From the NCBI RefSeq assembly GCF_000381985.1, contig NZ_KB907340.1, forward strand, positions 248,001 through 312,000: DNA of 64,000 nucleotides, given 5' to 3'. Below are positions 52,951-64,000 of the stretch, piece after piece; the stretch's first letter is position 1, and every line of letters starts with the position of its first letter. This DNA comes from Novispirillum itersonii subsp. itersonii ATCC 12639 (lineage in GTDB: Bacteria > Pseudomonadota > Alphaproteobacteria > Rhodospirillales > Rhodospirillaceae). A program made the translations under genes and the position numbers. A model generated the notes under the pieces. That model was given only the letters and a program-made list of their open reading frames with translations, was not told where the DNA came from and searched no databases.

Positions 52951-53202
52951 ATGAAAATTTCTGTCGATATTGATTGCACCCCTGAAGAAGCCCGGGACTT
53001 TCTGGGATTGCCGGACGTCAAGCCGATGCAGGACGCGATGATGAACGAGATCCAGAAGCAGATGACCGCCAATCTGCAGGCGATGGATCCAGAAACCCTG
53101 TTCAAGACCTGGCTTCCGGCGCAAGTGCAGGGGCTGGAGCAGATGCAGAAGTTTTTCTGGTCGCAGTTTACCAAGGGGGGCGGATCCAAGGGATCTGTCT
53201 GA
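52951..53202 (+). CDS. DUF6489-type small protein
   Basis: An 83-residue protein. MKISVDIDCTPEEARDFLGLPDVKPMQ and the helix QKQMTANLQAMDPETLFKTWLPAQVQGLEQMQKFFWSQF match a small conserved alphaproteobacterial family of unknown function that I recall as DUF6489. The sequence has a mainly helical, amphipathic look and ends in a short glycine-serine tail. It is the first gene of the run leading to mnmE and lies 39 bases before the ferredoxin-like gene. Function unknown. Confidence 0.82.
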   Translation: MKISVDIDCTPEEARDFLGLPDVKPMQDAMMNEIQKQMTANLQAMDPETLFKTWLPAQVQGLEQMQKFFWSQFTKGGGSKGSV

Positions 53203-53241
53203 CGAAAGCCTGCTCCGCGATTTTGATGAAAGGGACACGTT

Positions 53242-53622
53242 GTGTCGGATACCACTGATCTTTTTTATACCGCTCATGTTTTTCTCTGTACCAACGAACG
53301 ACCGGAAGGCCACCCCCGGGGATCCTGTGCTGCACATGGCTCAGTGAAGCTGCGCGATTATATGAAGGCCCGGGCTAAGGAATTCGGGCTCAATGATCAG
53401 CGGATCCGAACTCAGCAGGCTGGGTGCCTTGATCGCTGTGAACTGGGGCCGGTGATGGTGATCTATCCTGAAGGGGTATGGTATGCACCCCGCACGAAAG
53501 AGGATATCGACGAGATTCTGCTGACCCATCTGCGTGACGGAAAGCGGGTCGAGCGTCTGATGCTTCTGCCGACCGATACGGAACGGGCGGCTTTTGAAGC
53601 CCGGCAGGCCGCGTCTGCGTGA
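53242..53622 (+). CDS. Thioredoxin-like [2Fe-2S] ferredoxin
   Basis: A 126-residue protein with the thioredoxin-like ferredoxin pattern: Cys16 and Cys29 in FLCTNERP...GSC, and Cys62 and Cys66 in AGCLDRCELGP. The spacing is that of the (2Fe-2S) ferredoxins related to the NuoE fold. It probably carries electrons; the partner is unknown. GTG start at 53,242 after AAAGGGA. The stop overlaps the mnmE ATG by one base. Confidence 0.88.
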   Translation: MSDTTDLFYTAHVFLCTNERPEGHPRGSCAAHGSVKLRDYMKARAKEFGLNDQRIRTQQAGCLDRCELGPVMVIYPEGVWYAPRTKEDIDEILLTHLRDGKRVERLMLLPTDTERAAFEARQAASA

Positions 53623-54956
53623 TGAGCCGCCCGGAAACAATTTTTGCCCTGGCGACGGCGCCCGGGCGGGCCGGGGTTGCGGTTATCCGTATTTCCGGCC
53701 CACAGGCCGGGGCGGCACTGCAGGCCCTGTGCGGGAAGCTGCCGAAACCCCGGCAGGCCGCGCGGGTCCGGTTTTGTGATCCGCTGGGGGGGCAGCCCCT
53801 TGATGACGGTCTGGCCCTGTGGTTTCCCGCTCCCGGCAGTTTTACCGGAGAAGATGTTGCCGAATTGCAGGGGCATGGCGGTAAGGCTGTTATCGACAGT
53901 CTGCTGTCAGCCCTGTGTACCCTTCCGGGGTTGCGTCCGGCTGAACCGGGGGAGTTCACCCGCCGCGCCTTTGAGAACGGGAAGCTGGATCTGACGCAGG
54001 CCGAAGGACTGGCCGATCTGATCAATGCAGAGACCGAAGCCCAGCACCGGCAGGCCCTGCGACAGATGGACGGGGCTTTGGCCCGTCTGTTTGACGGGTG
54101 GCGATCTGATCTGATCCGGCATCTGGCCCATCTGGAAGCCTTCATTGATTTTCCGGATGAGCCGATTCCCGATCATCTGGATCAGGCTGTCCGCGCAGGA
54201 ATTTCGGCTCTGGCCGGGGCAATGAGTGCCCATCTTGCAGACGGGCACCGTGGGGAGCGGATCCGGGACGGATTGTATATAGCGGTCGTCGGTGCCCCCA
54301 ATGCCGGGAAGTCCAGTCTGGTGAATGCCTTGGCCCGGCGTGAGGCGGCGATTGTCTCGGCTGCGGCGGGAACCACCCGGGATGTGATCGAGGTCCATCT
54401 CGACCTCGGTGGATATCCGGTCATTCTGGCTGACACTGCCGGGCTGCGGGAGGCGGCGGAAGAGGTCGAGGCGGAAGGGATCCGGCGGGCCTTACAGCGG
54501 GCCGAAAATGCCGATCTACGGCTGGCGGTCTTTGATGCCGGTCTGGCACCCGGGTGGGATCAGACAACGCTGGCCCTGATCGACGACCGGACGGAAGTGA
54601 TCCTGAATAAAACGGAGACCACGTCTCTGCCGGAGGATCTCCGGATTGCCGGGCGGAGACCGCATCGGATCTCCGCTGCCGGAGGTCAGGGGATGGCCGG
54701 TCTTCTGGCGGCCCTGACAGATCGGGTGCGATCCCTGCTCGAAACACAGGGGGCTCCGGCGCTGACCCGTCAGCGGCATCGTGTCGCTCTGGAGGAGTGC
54801 GTGGAGAGCCTGCAGCGGAGTCTGACTGCCCCGGATCTGGAGCTGATGGCCGAAGATCTGCGTCTGGCAGCGCGGGCTTTGGGGCGGATCACCGGGCGGG
54901 TTGAGGTGGATGATCTGCTGGATGTGATCTTCCGCGATTTCTGTATCGGGAAATGA
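53622..54956 (+). CDS. mnmE: tRNA modification GTPase MnmE
   Basis: A 444-residue protein. The N-terminal folate-binding domain starts with ETIFALATAPGRAGVAVIRISG, the G domain has GAPNAGKSSLVNAL near residues 224-237 and DTAGLREAAEEVE, and the C-terminus ends in FCIGK with the conserved cysteine. With MnmG it builds 5-carboxymethylaminomethyl uridine at tRNA wobble position 34. The ATG lies directly after the in-frame GTG at 53,619. mnmE-mnmG-rsmG-parA-parB is the classic order near the origin. Confidence 0.97.
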   Translation: MSRPETIFALATAPGRAGVAVIRISGPQAGAALQALCGKLPKPRQAARVRFCDPLGGQPLDDGLALWFPAPGSFTGEDVAELQGHGGKAVIDSLLSALCTLPGLRPAEPGEFTRRAFENGKLDLTQAEGLADLINAETEAQHRQALRQMDGALARLFDGWRSDLIRHLAHLEAFIDFPDEPIPDHLDQAVRAGISALAGAMSAHLADGHRGERIRDGLYIAVVGAPNAGKSSLVNALARREAAIVSAAAGTTRDVIEVHLDLGGYPVILADTAGLREAAEEVEAEGIRRALQRAENADLRLAVFDAGLAPGWDQTTLALIDDRTEVILNKTETTSLPEDLRIAGRRPHRISAAGGQGMAGLLAALTDRVRSLLETQGAPALTRQRHRVALEECVESLQRSLTAPDLELMAEDLRLAARALGRITGRVEVDDLLDVIFRDFCIGK

Positions 54957-55204
54957 CGTCGTTTAGGGCGTCCTGAAATCCCCTGTTTCCCTCATGGGCA
55001 CAGACACGGCACCGTCCCTCGGTTCTTGAACCGGGGGGCGGATCGGCGTATGTCTAGGGTCGATTGTGGACCTCAGTCCTGATCCCTCCGGATCAGGCGT
55101 TGCTTGGTCCGATTTTCTGACAGGATGCCGTTTGTGGGATCCGTGCCACCCGGAGGCGGGGCAGGGCGCGGGCCGCAGCGCATGCGAAGCCCGGGTGAAA
55201 TGGG
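54957..55204 (+). other. Spacer between mnmE and mnmG
   Basis: A 248-base gap without a convincing gene. I saw no strong terminator. It probably contains the mnmG promoter. Confidence 0.4.
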
Positions 55205-57079
55205 ATGAACGACTCCTTTGACGTGATTGTGGTCGGCGGTGGCCATGCCGGTACCGAAGCGGCTGCTGCTGCTGCCCGCATGGGGGCGAAGACCCTGCTG
55301 TTGACCCACAAGCTGGAAACGGTTGGGGAGATGTCCTGCAATCCGGCCATTGGCGGATTGGCGAAAGGGCATCTGGTGCGTGAAATTGACGCACTGGATG
55401 GGGTTATGGCCCGGGCAATTGACCGTGGCGGAATCCAGTTCCGTATGCTCAATCAGAGCAAGGGGCCTGCCGTGCGCGGGCCACGGGCGCAGGCAGACCG
55501 CAAGCTGTACCGTCAGGCGGTACAGGATATTCTGCGGGAAACGGAAAACCTGACGCAATGGGCGGCAGCGGTCGAAGATCTGATTCTGGCTGATGATAAC
55601 CGCGTGATTGGGGTCAAGACCGCTGACGGCCGTTCCATCGGGGCCGGAGCTGTGGTGCTGACCACCGGCACCTTTCTGCGTGGCCTCATCCATCTGGGGG
55701 AGCAGACCTGGCCGGCTGGCCGGATTGATGAAGCCCCGGCTCTGGGCCTGTCGGTAACGCTGGAGCGTTTGGCCCTGCGTCTGGGCCGCCTGAAGACCGG
55801 AACCCCGGCCCGTCTGGACGGGCGGACTATTGACTGGGCTGGTCTTGAGATGCAGCCGGGGGATGATCCGCCGCAGCCGTTTTCATTCCTGACCGATCGG
55901 ATCACCACCCCGCAGATTGCCTGTGGGATCACCTATACTACCGACCAGACGCACCAGATCATCCGCGATAATATTCATCGGTCTCCGATGTACTCCGGCC
56001 AGATCCAGAGTGTCGGGCCGCGCTATTGCCCGTCTGTGGAAGACAAGATTGTCCGCTTTGCGGATAAAGAACGGCATCAGGTTTTTCTGGAGCCGGAAGG
56101 TCTGGATGATCCGACGGTTTATCCGAATGGGATTTCGACCAGTCTGCCTGCCGAGGTACAGGATGCATTGATCCATTCGATCCCGGGATTGGAGCAGGTG
56201 GTCATCCTGCGTCCCGGCTATGCCATTGAGTATGACTTTGTCGATCCGCGTGAACTGCGGCCCTCCCTTGAGGTGCAGAAGGCCCCCGGACTGTTTCTGG
56301 CCGGGCAGATTAACGGAACAACCGGATACGAAGAAGCCGGGGCTCAGGGGTTGGTTGCCGGTGTCAATGCCGCCCTTCTGGCATCGGGCGCGGATCGGGA
56401 TGATGCGTTTGTCCCGGATCGGGCGGATGGCTATCTCGGGGTGATGATTGATGATCTGGTGACCTTGGGGACGCAGGAGCCGTATCGGATGTTCACCAGC
56501 CGGGCGGAGTATCGCTTGCTGCTGCGGGCTGACAATGCCGATCTGCGGCTGACCCCGATGGGTATGGAAGCCGGTGTGATTAGCAACGCCCGGGCTGCCG
56601 CTTTTGTGGCAAAGCGGGAGGCTCTGGATGAAGCCCGTGCCCGGATGCAGGCCCTGACCGCAACCCCGAAGGAACTGGCGGCTGCTGGGCTGCATGTCAA
56701 TCAGGATGGGGTCCGGCGGTCGGCACTTGATCTGTTCAGCTATCAGACAGTGACATGGCAGACCCTGAACACCCTGTGGCCGGAACTGATGGAGATTCCT
56801 CCTGCCGTTGCCGAGCAGCTGGAAATTGAAGGGCGGTATGCGGGCTACCTTAACCGCCAGACTACGGATATTGCCGCCTATCGGAAGGATGAAGGCCTGA
56901 GCCTGCCTGATGATCTGGACTATGCGACGGTTGGCAGCCTGTCAGCTGAAATTCGTCTGAAGCTGACCAATGCCCGCCCGGCGACGCTGGGGGCTGCGGC
57001 ACGGATCCCCGGTATGACCCCGGCGGCCCTGACAGCCTTGCTGGGGCATGTGAAGAAGATGAAGAAATCTGCCGCGTAA
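55205..57079 (+). CDS. mnmG: tRNA uridine 5-carboxymethylaminomethyl modification enzyme MnmG (GidA)
   Basis: A 624-residue FAD enzyme. [21 protein letters not shown] at residues 7-27 binds [27 protein letters not shown] and [11 protein letters not shown] are diagnostic, and [21 protein letters not shown] follows. It acts with MnmE on wobble uridine. The helical C-terminal domain ends [13 protein letters not shown]. It has its own terminator, whose T-run leads straight into a parS site. Confidence 0.97.
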   Translation: MNDSFDVIVVGGGHAGTEAAAAAARMGAKTLLLTHKLETVGEMSCNPAIGGLAKGHLVREIDALDGVMARAIDRGGIQFRMLNQSKGPAVRGPRAQADRKLYRQAVQDILRETENLTQWAAAVEDLILADDNRVIGVKTADGRSIGAGAVVLTTGTFLRGLIHLGEQTWPAGRIDEAPALGLSVTLERLALRLGRLKTGTPARLDGRTIDWAGLEMQPGDDPPQPFSFLTDRITTPQIACGITYTTDQTHQIIRDNIHRSPMYSGQIQSVGPRYCPSVEDKIVRFADKERHQVFLEPEGLDDPTVYPNGISTSLPAEVQDALIHSIPGLEQVVILRPGYAIEYDFVDPRELRPSLEVQKAPGLFLAGQINGTTGYEEAGAQGLVAGVNAALLASGADRDDAFVPDRADGYLGVMIDDLVTLGTQEPYRMFTSRAEYRLLLRADNADLRLTPMGMEAGVISNARAAAFVAKREALDEARARMQALTATPKELAAAGLHVNQDGVRRSALDLFSYQTVTWQTLNTLWPELMEIPPAVAEQLEIEGRYAGYLNRQTTDIAAYRKDEGLSLPDDLDYATVGSLSAEIRLKLTNARPATLGAAARIPGMTPAALTALLGHVKKMKKSAA

Positions 57080-57111
57080 GCCTTGGCCTTTCCGGCCATA
57101 GTCTATTATAA

Positions 57112-57150
57112 GGGGTGCTGTGTTCCGGCATGGAGCACAGCCCCTTTTTT
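57112..57150 (+). terminator. Terminator after mnmG, abutting parS site 3
   Basis: GGGG-(TG)-CTGTGTTCC pairs with GGAGCACAG-CCCC (one wobble, a two-base bulge), followed by six T. The last T is the first base of the parS at 57,150-57,165. Confidence 0.85.
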
Positions 57151-57165
57151 GTTTCACGTGAAACA
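57150..57165. other. parS centromere site 3 (between mnmG and rsmG)
   Basis: Perfect TGTTTCACGTGAAACA, 15 bases before the rsmG start and directly after the mnmG terminator. Confidence 0.96.
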
Positions 57166-57179
57166 GACCGAACCTCATT

Positions 57180-57815
57180 GTGACTGCACCGATGACATCA
57201 GAGGCCTTTCAGGCCCAAACCACTGTTTCACGTGAAACAGTGGATCGTTTGACCGCTTATGCCGATCTGCTGTGCAAATGGCAGCCGAAAATCAACCTCG
57301 TCGGACCTTCGACGATGGGGGATGTGTGGCGTCGGCATTTTCTGGATTCTGCTCAGCTGTGGCCTCTGCTTCCGGCTGGGGCAAAGACCCTGATTGACTT
57401 TGGCAGTGGAGCAGGGTTCCCCGGTCTGGTGCTGGCCATCATGGGGGTGCCTGACGTCCATCTGGTCGAATCAGACCAAAGAAAATGCGCCTTTATGCGT
57501 GAGGCTGCGCGGGCTGCCGGTGTGTCAGTGACAATCCACAATAAAAGAATCGAGGCGATTACTGCCTTTCCGGTTGATGTGGTTTCGTCGCGCGCTTTGG
57601 CGGCTTTGCCTCAGCTTCTTGAATTTGCGGCCCCTTTTCTTGCACCGCACACGGTTTGCCTGTTCCCCAAAGGGCAAAATGTTGAGGCGGAGTTGACCGA
57701 CCTTAACAAAATATGGACACTGCGCATGGACCGTCAGCCCAGCCTGACGGATGCCGACGCGACCATTCTGCGACTGAGCGAGGTTCGCCGTGAGCAACCA
57801 GCAGACAACGTCTAA
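57180..57815 (+). CDS. rsmG: 16S rRNA (guanine527-N7)-methyltransferase RsmG (GidB)
   Basis: A 211-residue SAM methyltransferase. LIDFGSGAGFPGLVLAIMGVPDVHLVESDQRKCAFMREAARAAG is the SAM-binding core and SSRALAALPQLLEFAAPFLAP the catalytic region. It methylates G527 of 16S rRNA; loss gives low-level streptomycin resistance. The start is GTG 57,180 or ATG 57,192. A parS site lies in frame near the N-terminus (TVSRETV). Its last 26 bases overlap parA. Confidence 0.95.
   Translation: MTAPMTSEAFQAQTTVSRETVDRLTAYADLLCKWQPKINLVGPSTMGDVWRRHFLDSAQLWPLLPAGAKTLIDFGSGAGFPGLVLAIMGVPDVHLVESDQRKCAFMREAARAAGVSVTIHNKRIEAITAFPVDVVSSRALAALPQLLEFAAPFLAPHTVCLFPKGQNVEAELTDLNKIWTLRMDRQPSLTDADATILRLSEVRREQPADNV
57224..57239. 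other. parS centromere site 4 (inside rsmG)
   Basis: Perfect TGTTTCACGTGAAACA, extended to a 24-bp perfect palindrome at 57,220-57,243. It codes the residues VSRET in rsmG. Confidence 0.96.
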
Positions 57816-58617
57816 CGCTGCCCCGGTGTCGTCTTACGGCCCGAAGATCATCGCCATCGCCAACCAGAAGGGGGGGGTCGGTAAAACCACCACCGCCATT
57901 AATCTGGGAACAGCGATGGCAGCGGTGAAAAAAAGGGTCCTGATCATTGATATGGATCCGCAGGGCAATGCCTCGACGGGTCTGGGCGTTGAACGGTCAA
58001 AGCGCCGGATCAACAGCTATGCCCTGTTGACCGGAGAGGCCCGGGTGCAGGAGGCGATCTCTGATACCACGGTGCCGGGCCTGCAGTTGATTTCGTCCGG
58101 CGTTGATCTCGCCGGGGCTGAGTTGGAGCTGGTGGACGTCGAAAAGCGCGAATATCGCCTGCGCTCAGCCCTGCAGGGTCGCCTTGATGCTTATGATTAT
58201 GTTCTGATTGATTGCCCCCCGGCATTAGGGCTGCTGACCCTGAACGCACTGGTCGCCGCTGATGAGGTGATGGTGCCGTTGCAGTGTGAGTTTTTTGCCC
58301 TTGAGGGGATTTCGCATCTGATCAAGACCATTGAGCGGGTGCGGCGCAGCTTTAACCCCCGTCTGGAAATTCAGGGGATCGTGCTGACCATGTATGACCG
58401 GCGGAACAATCTGTCGGGATTGGTCGAAAGCGATGTCCGGGGCTATTTTGGCGCTAAAGTCTTTGAGACGGTGATCCCGCGGAATGTCCGCATTTCCGAG
58501 GCCCCTTCCCATGGGAAGCCGGTCTTGCTCTATGATTTTAAATCTGCCGGGGCTCAGGCCTATGTGCATCTGGCAGGCGAGGTGTTGAAACGTGATCGTC
58601 GGGAGGCTCGCACCTAA
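57790..58617 (+). CDS. parA: Chromosome partition ATPase ParA (Soj)
   Basis: A 275-residue deviant Walker ATPase. KGGVGKTT at residues 27-34 holds the deviant and P-loop lysines, DMDPQGNASTGLG the A' motif and YVLIDCPPALGLLTLNALVAAD Walker B. It lacks the N-terminal HTH of plasmid ParA types. It forms a DNA-bound gradient that pulls ParB-parS complexes apart. The start is GTG 57,790, with GAGG upstream and an overlap with rsmG. parB follows directly after its stop. Confidence 0.97.
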   Translation: MSNQQTTSNAAPVSSYGPKIIAIANQKGGVGKTTTAINLGTAMAAVKKRVLIIDMDPQGNASTGLGVERSKRRINSYALLTGEARVQEAISDTTVPGLQLISSGVDLAGAELELVDVEKREYRLRSALQGRLDAYDYVLIDCPPALGLLTLNALVAADEVMVPLQCEFFALEGISHLIKTIERVRRSFNPRLEIQGIVLTMYDRRNNLSGLVESDVRGYFGAKVFETVIPRNVRISEAPSHGKPVLLYDFKSAGAQAYVHLAGEVLKRDRREART

Positions 58618-59982
58618 ATGGAAGATCGGCGTAAGCGGGGTGTTCTCGGGCGCGGGCTGTCAGCCCTGTTGGGGGATGAAGGTGACGTTGCCTTCAGCAC
58701 TGGCGGGGACGGGGGCGCTGATAACCGGGGGACGGTTATGGTGCCGGTGGAGTTCCTGCAGTCTGGCCGGTTTCAGCCCCGGACGCAGTTTGATCAGGAA
58801 GCTCTGAATGACCTCGCGGACAGTATCCGTGAAAAGGGTATCATTCAGCCGATTTTGGTCCGGATTCTGCCTGAAGATTCCAACCGTTACGAAATCATCG
58901 CCGGTGAACGGCGGTGGCGGGCAGCACAGATTGCCCAGCGTCATACTGTACCGGTGATCATCCGGGATTTTTCCGACCGTGATGCTGCCGAAGTGGCGTT
59001 GGTGGAAAACCTGCAGCGCCGCGACCTGTCCCCCTTGGAAGAAGCGGAAGGGTATCGTCGTCTTCAGGAAGAATTCCAGCATACCCAGGACGATCTTTCT
59101 AAAGCTGTTGGCAAAAGCCGCAGCCATGTTGCCAACATGATTCGCCTTCTGGCGTTGCCGGACCCGGTTAAAGAGATGATGCGGGGCGGCAGTTTGACGG
59201 CCGGGCATGCCCGCGCCTTGTTGAACGCAGACGATCCGGCAACTCTTGCGACGCAGGTGGTGAAAAAAGGCCTTAACGTTCGCCAGACTGAGAAGCTGGC
59301 AACAGAAAAGGGCGGGGTGAAAGCCCGGAAGGTCCGCCCGGAAACGGAGAAGACCGAGAAACCATCGGTGTCCGTTTCCAAAGATACCGACACCCTTGCC
59401 CTGGAACGGGATCTTGCCCGAATTCTTGGTCTTAAGGTGAATATCGAGTTCGAAGGCCGTGGTGGCCGGGTCGTTATTCATTATTCTACGCTGGAGCAGC
59501 TCGACGACATTCTGTATCGGCTGAATAACCCAACGGACAATGCCGCTGACCGCCGTCGTACGGACGCGACACCGGTGATTGAGGAGGACGCTGACGACCT
59601 TGCGGATCAGGCTTTTGCGGCACTCTTTACAGCGAAAGCCCCTGCTGTTGTCGATGAGCCATCCGTTGAAGATGTGAAAGCAGCGGACCTTTTGGCCAAT
59701 GATACCTTCGAGGAAGAGATCGATAAGGATTTCGGTGTCCTCGAAGACGATGACTTTGAAGACTTTGATTTTGATGAGGTCGAAAAAGAGTCTGCGGAGC
59801 GGCTGAATGCGGCTTCTGTTTTTGCGGCGTCAGAAGATGGTCTCGAGCAGAGCGACCCTGAGACCACTGTGTTGAGTGTAACCGTTGACAGCCTGCTGGA
59901 GGACTTTCTGCGTCATGATCGCGCAGGCGGGGATGGTGAGGCAAAGAGCCAGACGTCAGAAGACGATTTGAAATCCTCTTAA
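58618..59982 (+). CDS. parB: Chromosome partition protein ParB with long acidic C-terminal extension
   Basis: A 454-residue ParB, about 150 residues longer than usual. The ParA-stimulating N-terminus is LGRGLSALLGD (10-20), the CTPase domain has GERRWRAAQIA (96-106) and ENLQRRDLSPLEEAEGY (130-146), and the helix-turn-helix covers about 150-230. The C-terminal dimerisation domain (about 258-303) ends at LEQLDDILYRL, where ParB normally stops. Residues 304-454 are an added acidic, low-complexity region, especially 363-390. The frame is uninterrupted and ends before a terminator, so the extension looks real. parS sites are close by. Confidence 0.96.
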   Translation: MEDRRKRGVLGRGLSALLGDEGDVAFSTGGDGGADNRGTVMVPVEFLQSGRFQPRTQFDQEALNDLADSIREKGIIQPILVRILPEDSNRYEIIAGERRWRAAQIAQRHTVPVIIRDFSDRDAAEVALVENLQRRDLSPLEEAEGYRRLQEEFQHTQDDLSKAVGKSRSHVANMIRLLALPDPVKEMMRGGSLTAGHARALLNADDPATLATQVVKKGLNVRQTEKLATEKGGVKARKVRPETEKTEKPSVSVSKDTDTLALERDLARILGLKVNIEFEGRGGRVVIHYSTLEQLDDILYRLNNPTDNAADRRRTDATPVIEEDADDLADQAFAALFTAKAPAVVDEPSVEDVKAADLLANDTFEEEIDKDFGVLEDDDFEDFDFDEVEKESAERLNAASVFAASEDGLEQSDPETTVLSVTVDSLLEDFLRHDRAGGDGEAKSQTSEDDLKSS

Positions 59983-60022
59983 AGAGACAGTGTATTTTTG
60001 ACAGTCGCTGTCTTTTCCAACT

Positions 60023-60053
60023 CAAAGGGCCCCGTGATGGGGCCCTTTGTTTA
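60023..60053. terminator. Terminator between parB and holA
   Basis: A perfect stem CAAAGGGCCCC-GTGAT-GGGGCCCTTTG is followed by TTT. It lies between the parB and holA stops and can serve both strands. Confidence 0.8.
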
Positions 60054-60099
60054 TGCTGATCAAGGCTGAAAACAAAGCCAGCTTTTCGAAGGGTATGGG

Positions 60100-61146
60100 T
60101 CAGGTACTGCGGCGGCTGGCCCGTGCGGCATTGGCGATGCTAAGGAAGGCGCGGGACGTCAGTTCCTGCTCCGGCATCCCCGTTGTTTTACAGTCCATTT
60201 CTGCATGCAGCAGAATATCCAGTGCGGTCATCGCCCGGGCAGGGCCCCAGAGACGTAACTGGGCAACAAAGCGGGGCTTGGTCTTGAAGAAGACCGGGGG
60301 CTTGAGCAGTCCGAGAGCTGAGTCCTGCGTATGGCCGTGGCTTAGGGCGCTGCCCGCCAGATGCAGCCGCTGAAAATGGCGCGAGGCGGCGCGCAGGATT
60401 GGCACCGGATTTGTTCCTTCGGCGAACATTCGGTCCAGAAGCCTCTGGGCCGTCGCCGAGTCGCCCTCTGCGGCCGCCAGGATCAGATCATCCAGCGCCA
60501 GCGCGGACATGTCACCGATGCAGGCCATGGCATCATCCAGTGACACCGGGCGAGTCTGCCTGTCGGTGATCCCCATATAAGTGACCAGCTTTTCCAATTC
60601 CTGCCGGGTCACGGCCCGGTCACCACCCAGATTTGCGGTCAGATAGTCGAGAACCTCTTTGTCAGCACTCAGTCCGGCGCCTGCAAGAGTGCGGCTAATG
60701 ACTGAGGTCAGCGCCGCATCATCATCTGCGTAGCAGGGGACTGCTGCGGCGTGAGTGTGTGTTTCAAACAGTTTGCGAAGCGTTGATTTGGCGGCGAGAT
60801 CATCAGCCTGCACCACAATCAACGCGTCACCGACCGGGGCGTTCAAGAATGTCTCGAAAGACTTGGCGAGGGAATCGCCCGCGTCCCGTATTTTCAACAC
60901 CCGCCGCCCGCCCGTCAGGGCCATGGCAGCGGCTTCATCAGCCAGTAACGCTGGGTCTTTGGCGACTGTGGCCCCGTTGAGATCGGCGACCCGGAAAGGA
61001 TCTGACAGATCAGCAACCACTGTTTTCATCAGGGTGGTGACCCGCTCACGGATCAAACCGTCATCCGGTCCATAGATCAGAACAGCCCGGATCTTGGCGT
61101 CCGGACGGGCACAGAAAGAGTCGGCGCGGTCAGCGCTGATCTTCAT
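60100..61146 (-). CDS. holA: DNA polymerase III delta subunit
   Basis: A 348-residue clamp-loader subunit. [14 protein letters not shown] leads to VLIYGPDDGLIRERV near residues 22-36, and GRRVLKIRDAGDSL and DYLTANLGGDRAVTRQELEKLVTYMG follow, typical of HolA. The C-terminal collar domain ends in ARASRR. It opens the beta sliding clamp during loading. It is coupled to lptE by a four-base overlap; leuS-lptE-holA is a conserved bacterial operon. Confidence 0.95.
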   Translation of the reverse strand: MKISADRADSFCARPDAKIRAVLIYGPDDGLIRERVTTLMKTVVADLSDPFRVADLNGATVAKDPALLADEAAAMALTGGRRVLKIRDAGDSLAKSFETFLNAPVGDALIVVQADDLAAKSTLRKLFETHTHAAAVPCYADDDAALTSVISRTLAGAGLSADKEVLDYLTANLGGDRAVTRQELEKLVTYMGITDRQTRPVSLDDAMACIGDMSALALDDLILAAAEGDSATAQRLLDRMFAEGTNPVPILRAASRHFQRLHLAGSALSHGHTQDSALGLLKPPVFFKTKPRFVAQLRLWGPARAMTALDILLHAEMDCKTTGMPEQELTSRAFLSIANAARASRRST

Positions 61147-61686
61147 GGGCGGGTGCCAGTTGTCAGGGGAGTAGGGTTCGGATTCTGTTTTAGAAAGATT
61201 GCTACAGAATCTGTGATCTGATTGGCAAGTTGTTCAATGCCGCGTTCACGGGCGTCCCGCGCTGCCATTTCAACAGAAAAATGGTCCGGCGTGATGTTGT
61301 AGGCTGTAACGACGCTGTCGGGTCTCCGCCAGATCGTTTTACCCCCCATTTCAAGGGTGCTGATCGCTCGTAAGGTGAGTGTTTCCCGGGTGTTGGTCGC
61401 ATCTTTGCGGAAGGCAGAGGCAACTTTATCTTCCGAAAGCTCGACCACCAGACGAAAACGCTTCTGGACCCTGTTGCCCGCACCCTGCTCAAAGCGCCGT
61501 TCAAGAGCATTGCGCAGCATCTGTCCGGAGCGGTCTTCAATAATGGCAACATCAACAGCCGCAAGAGCTGTCTTGAGGCCGTCGCCATTGTTCGAGCGCG
61601 CGTACATCGGCTGAAAGCCGCAGCCTGCCACGACCGAAGCCGTGGCAAGCGTGCAGCCCAGAAGAGCGGTGCGGAGCAGGCTGTGT

Positions 61687-61700
<14 letters not shown>
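61143..61700 (-). CDS. lptE: LPS-assembly lipoprotein LptE
   Basis: A 185-residue lipoprotein. The signal [19 protein letters not shown] gives a lipobox VAGC with the lipidated Cys at residue 27, followed by GFQPMYA, the usual LptE start. It sits inside the LptD barrel in the outer membrane and helps place LPS on the surface. ATG 61,700 overlaps the leuS stop by 14 bases. Sequence similarity in this family is low, but the position between leuS and holA supports the call. Confidence 0.92.

Positions 61701-64000
<2,300 letters not shown>

Overview
The window is chromosomal core DNA from a fairly GC-rich alphaproteobacterium. A Rhodospirillales-type organism is my best guess. This rests on gene content and order: rho-hemJ-hemH-hemE on one side and ppsR-maf-aroE-coaE-dnaQ on the other flank a non-coding gap. 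Further right are mnmE-mnmG-rsmG-parA-parB and holA-lptE-leuS, and further left hisB-H-A-F-E with hslVU. I see no tRNA, rRNA, CRISPR array, insertion sequence or prophage.

Left part (1-22 kb): the end of addB and all of addA (double-strand break repair), trxA, a divergent thioesterase/MarR pair sharing a 26-bp perfect operator, and an orphan periplasmic binding protein. Next come the histidine operon (hisB-hisH-hisA-hisF-hisE-HIT, minus strand), an XRE regulator, hslVU, rph and rdgB. An isochorismatase-fold hydrolase, an MscS channel, YjbQ, thiE-lysR, yggS, an L,D-transpeptidase-fold protein and an Ala-rich conserved protein follow.

Origin part (21.5-32.4 kb): ribA, an orphan OmpR-type regulator, rho, hemJ, hemH and hemE lead to the gap at 27,977-28,563, which I call as oriC. 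It has an AT-rich stretch, two perfect and several near-perfect DnaA boxes, and twelve GANTC (CcrM-type) sites within 351 bp. Five of those sites are spaced 9-11 bp apart. Genes next to the gap point away from it on both sides, as expected for leading-strand coding.

Right part: dnaQ is not followed by secB, as I would expect from related genomes, but by about 16 kb. That segment holds a chromate transporter, a membrane-anchored unknown, L-lactate dehydrogenase, a PAP2 phosphatase, an ArnT-like glycosyltransferase, grpE, hrcA, a gamma-glutamyltransferase and a lactate-utilisation operon (lutA-lutB-unknown-lutC-smr). The expected mltA-Tim44/fxsA-secB block then resumes, followed by a small XRE protein, hemW, a quinone oxidoreductase, ogt and two small proteins. 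mnmE, mnmG, rsmG, parA, an unusually long parB, holA, lptE and the 3' part of leuS end the window.

Four perfect 16-bp parS sites lie 14-29 kb right of the origin. One is the core of a 28-bp palindrome with a T-rich tail after qor, one abuts the mnmG terminator, and two are inside genes (smr and rsmG). Origin, parS, parA and parB together form the replication and segregation centre of the chromosome. I found no clear new multi-gene system. The most interesting signals are the phased methylation-site array in oriC, the acidic C-terminal extension of ParB, and the parS-terminator overlaps.
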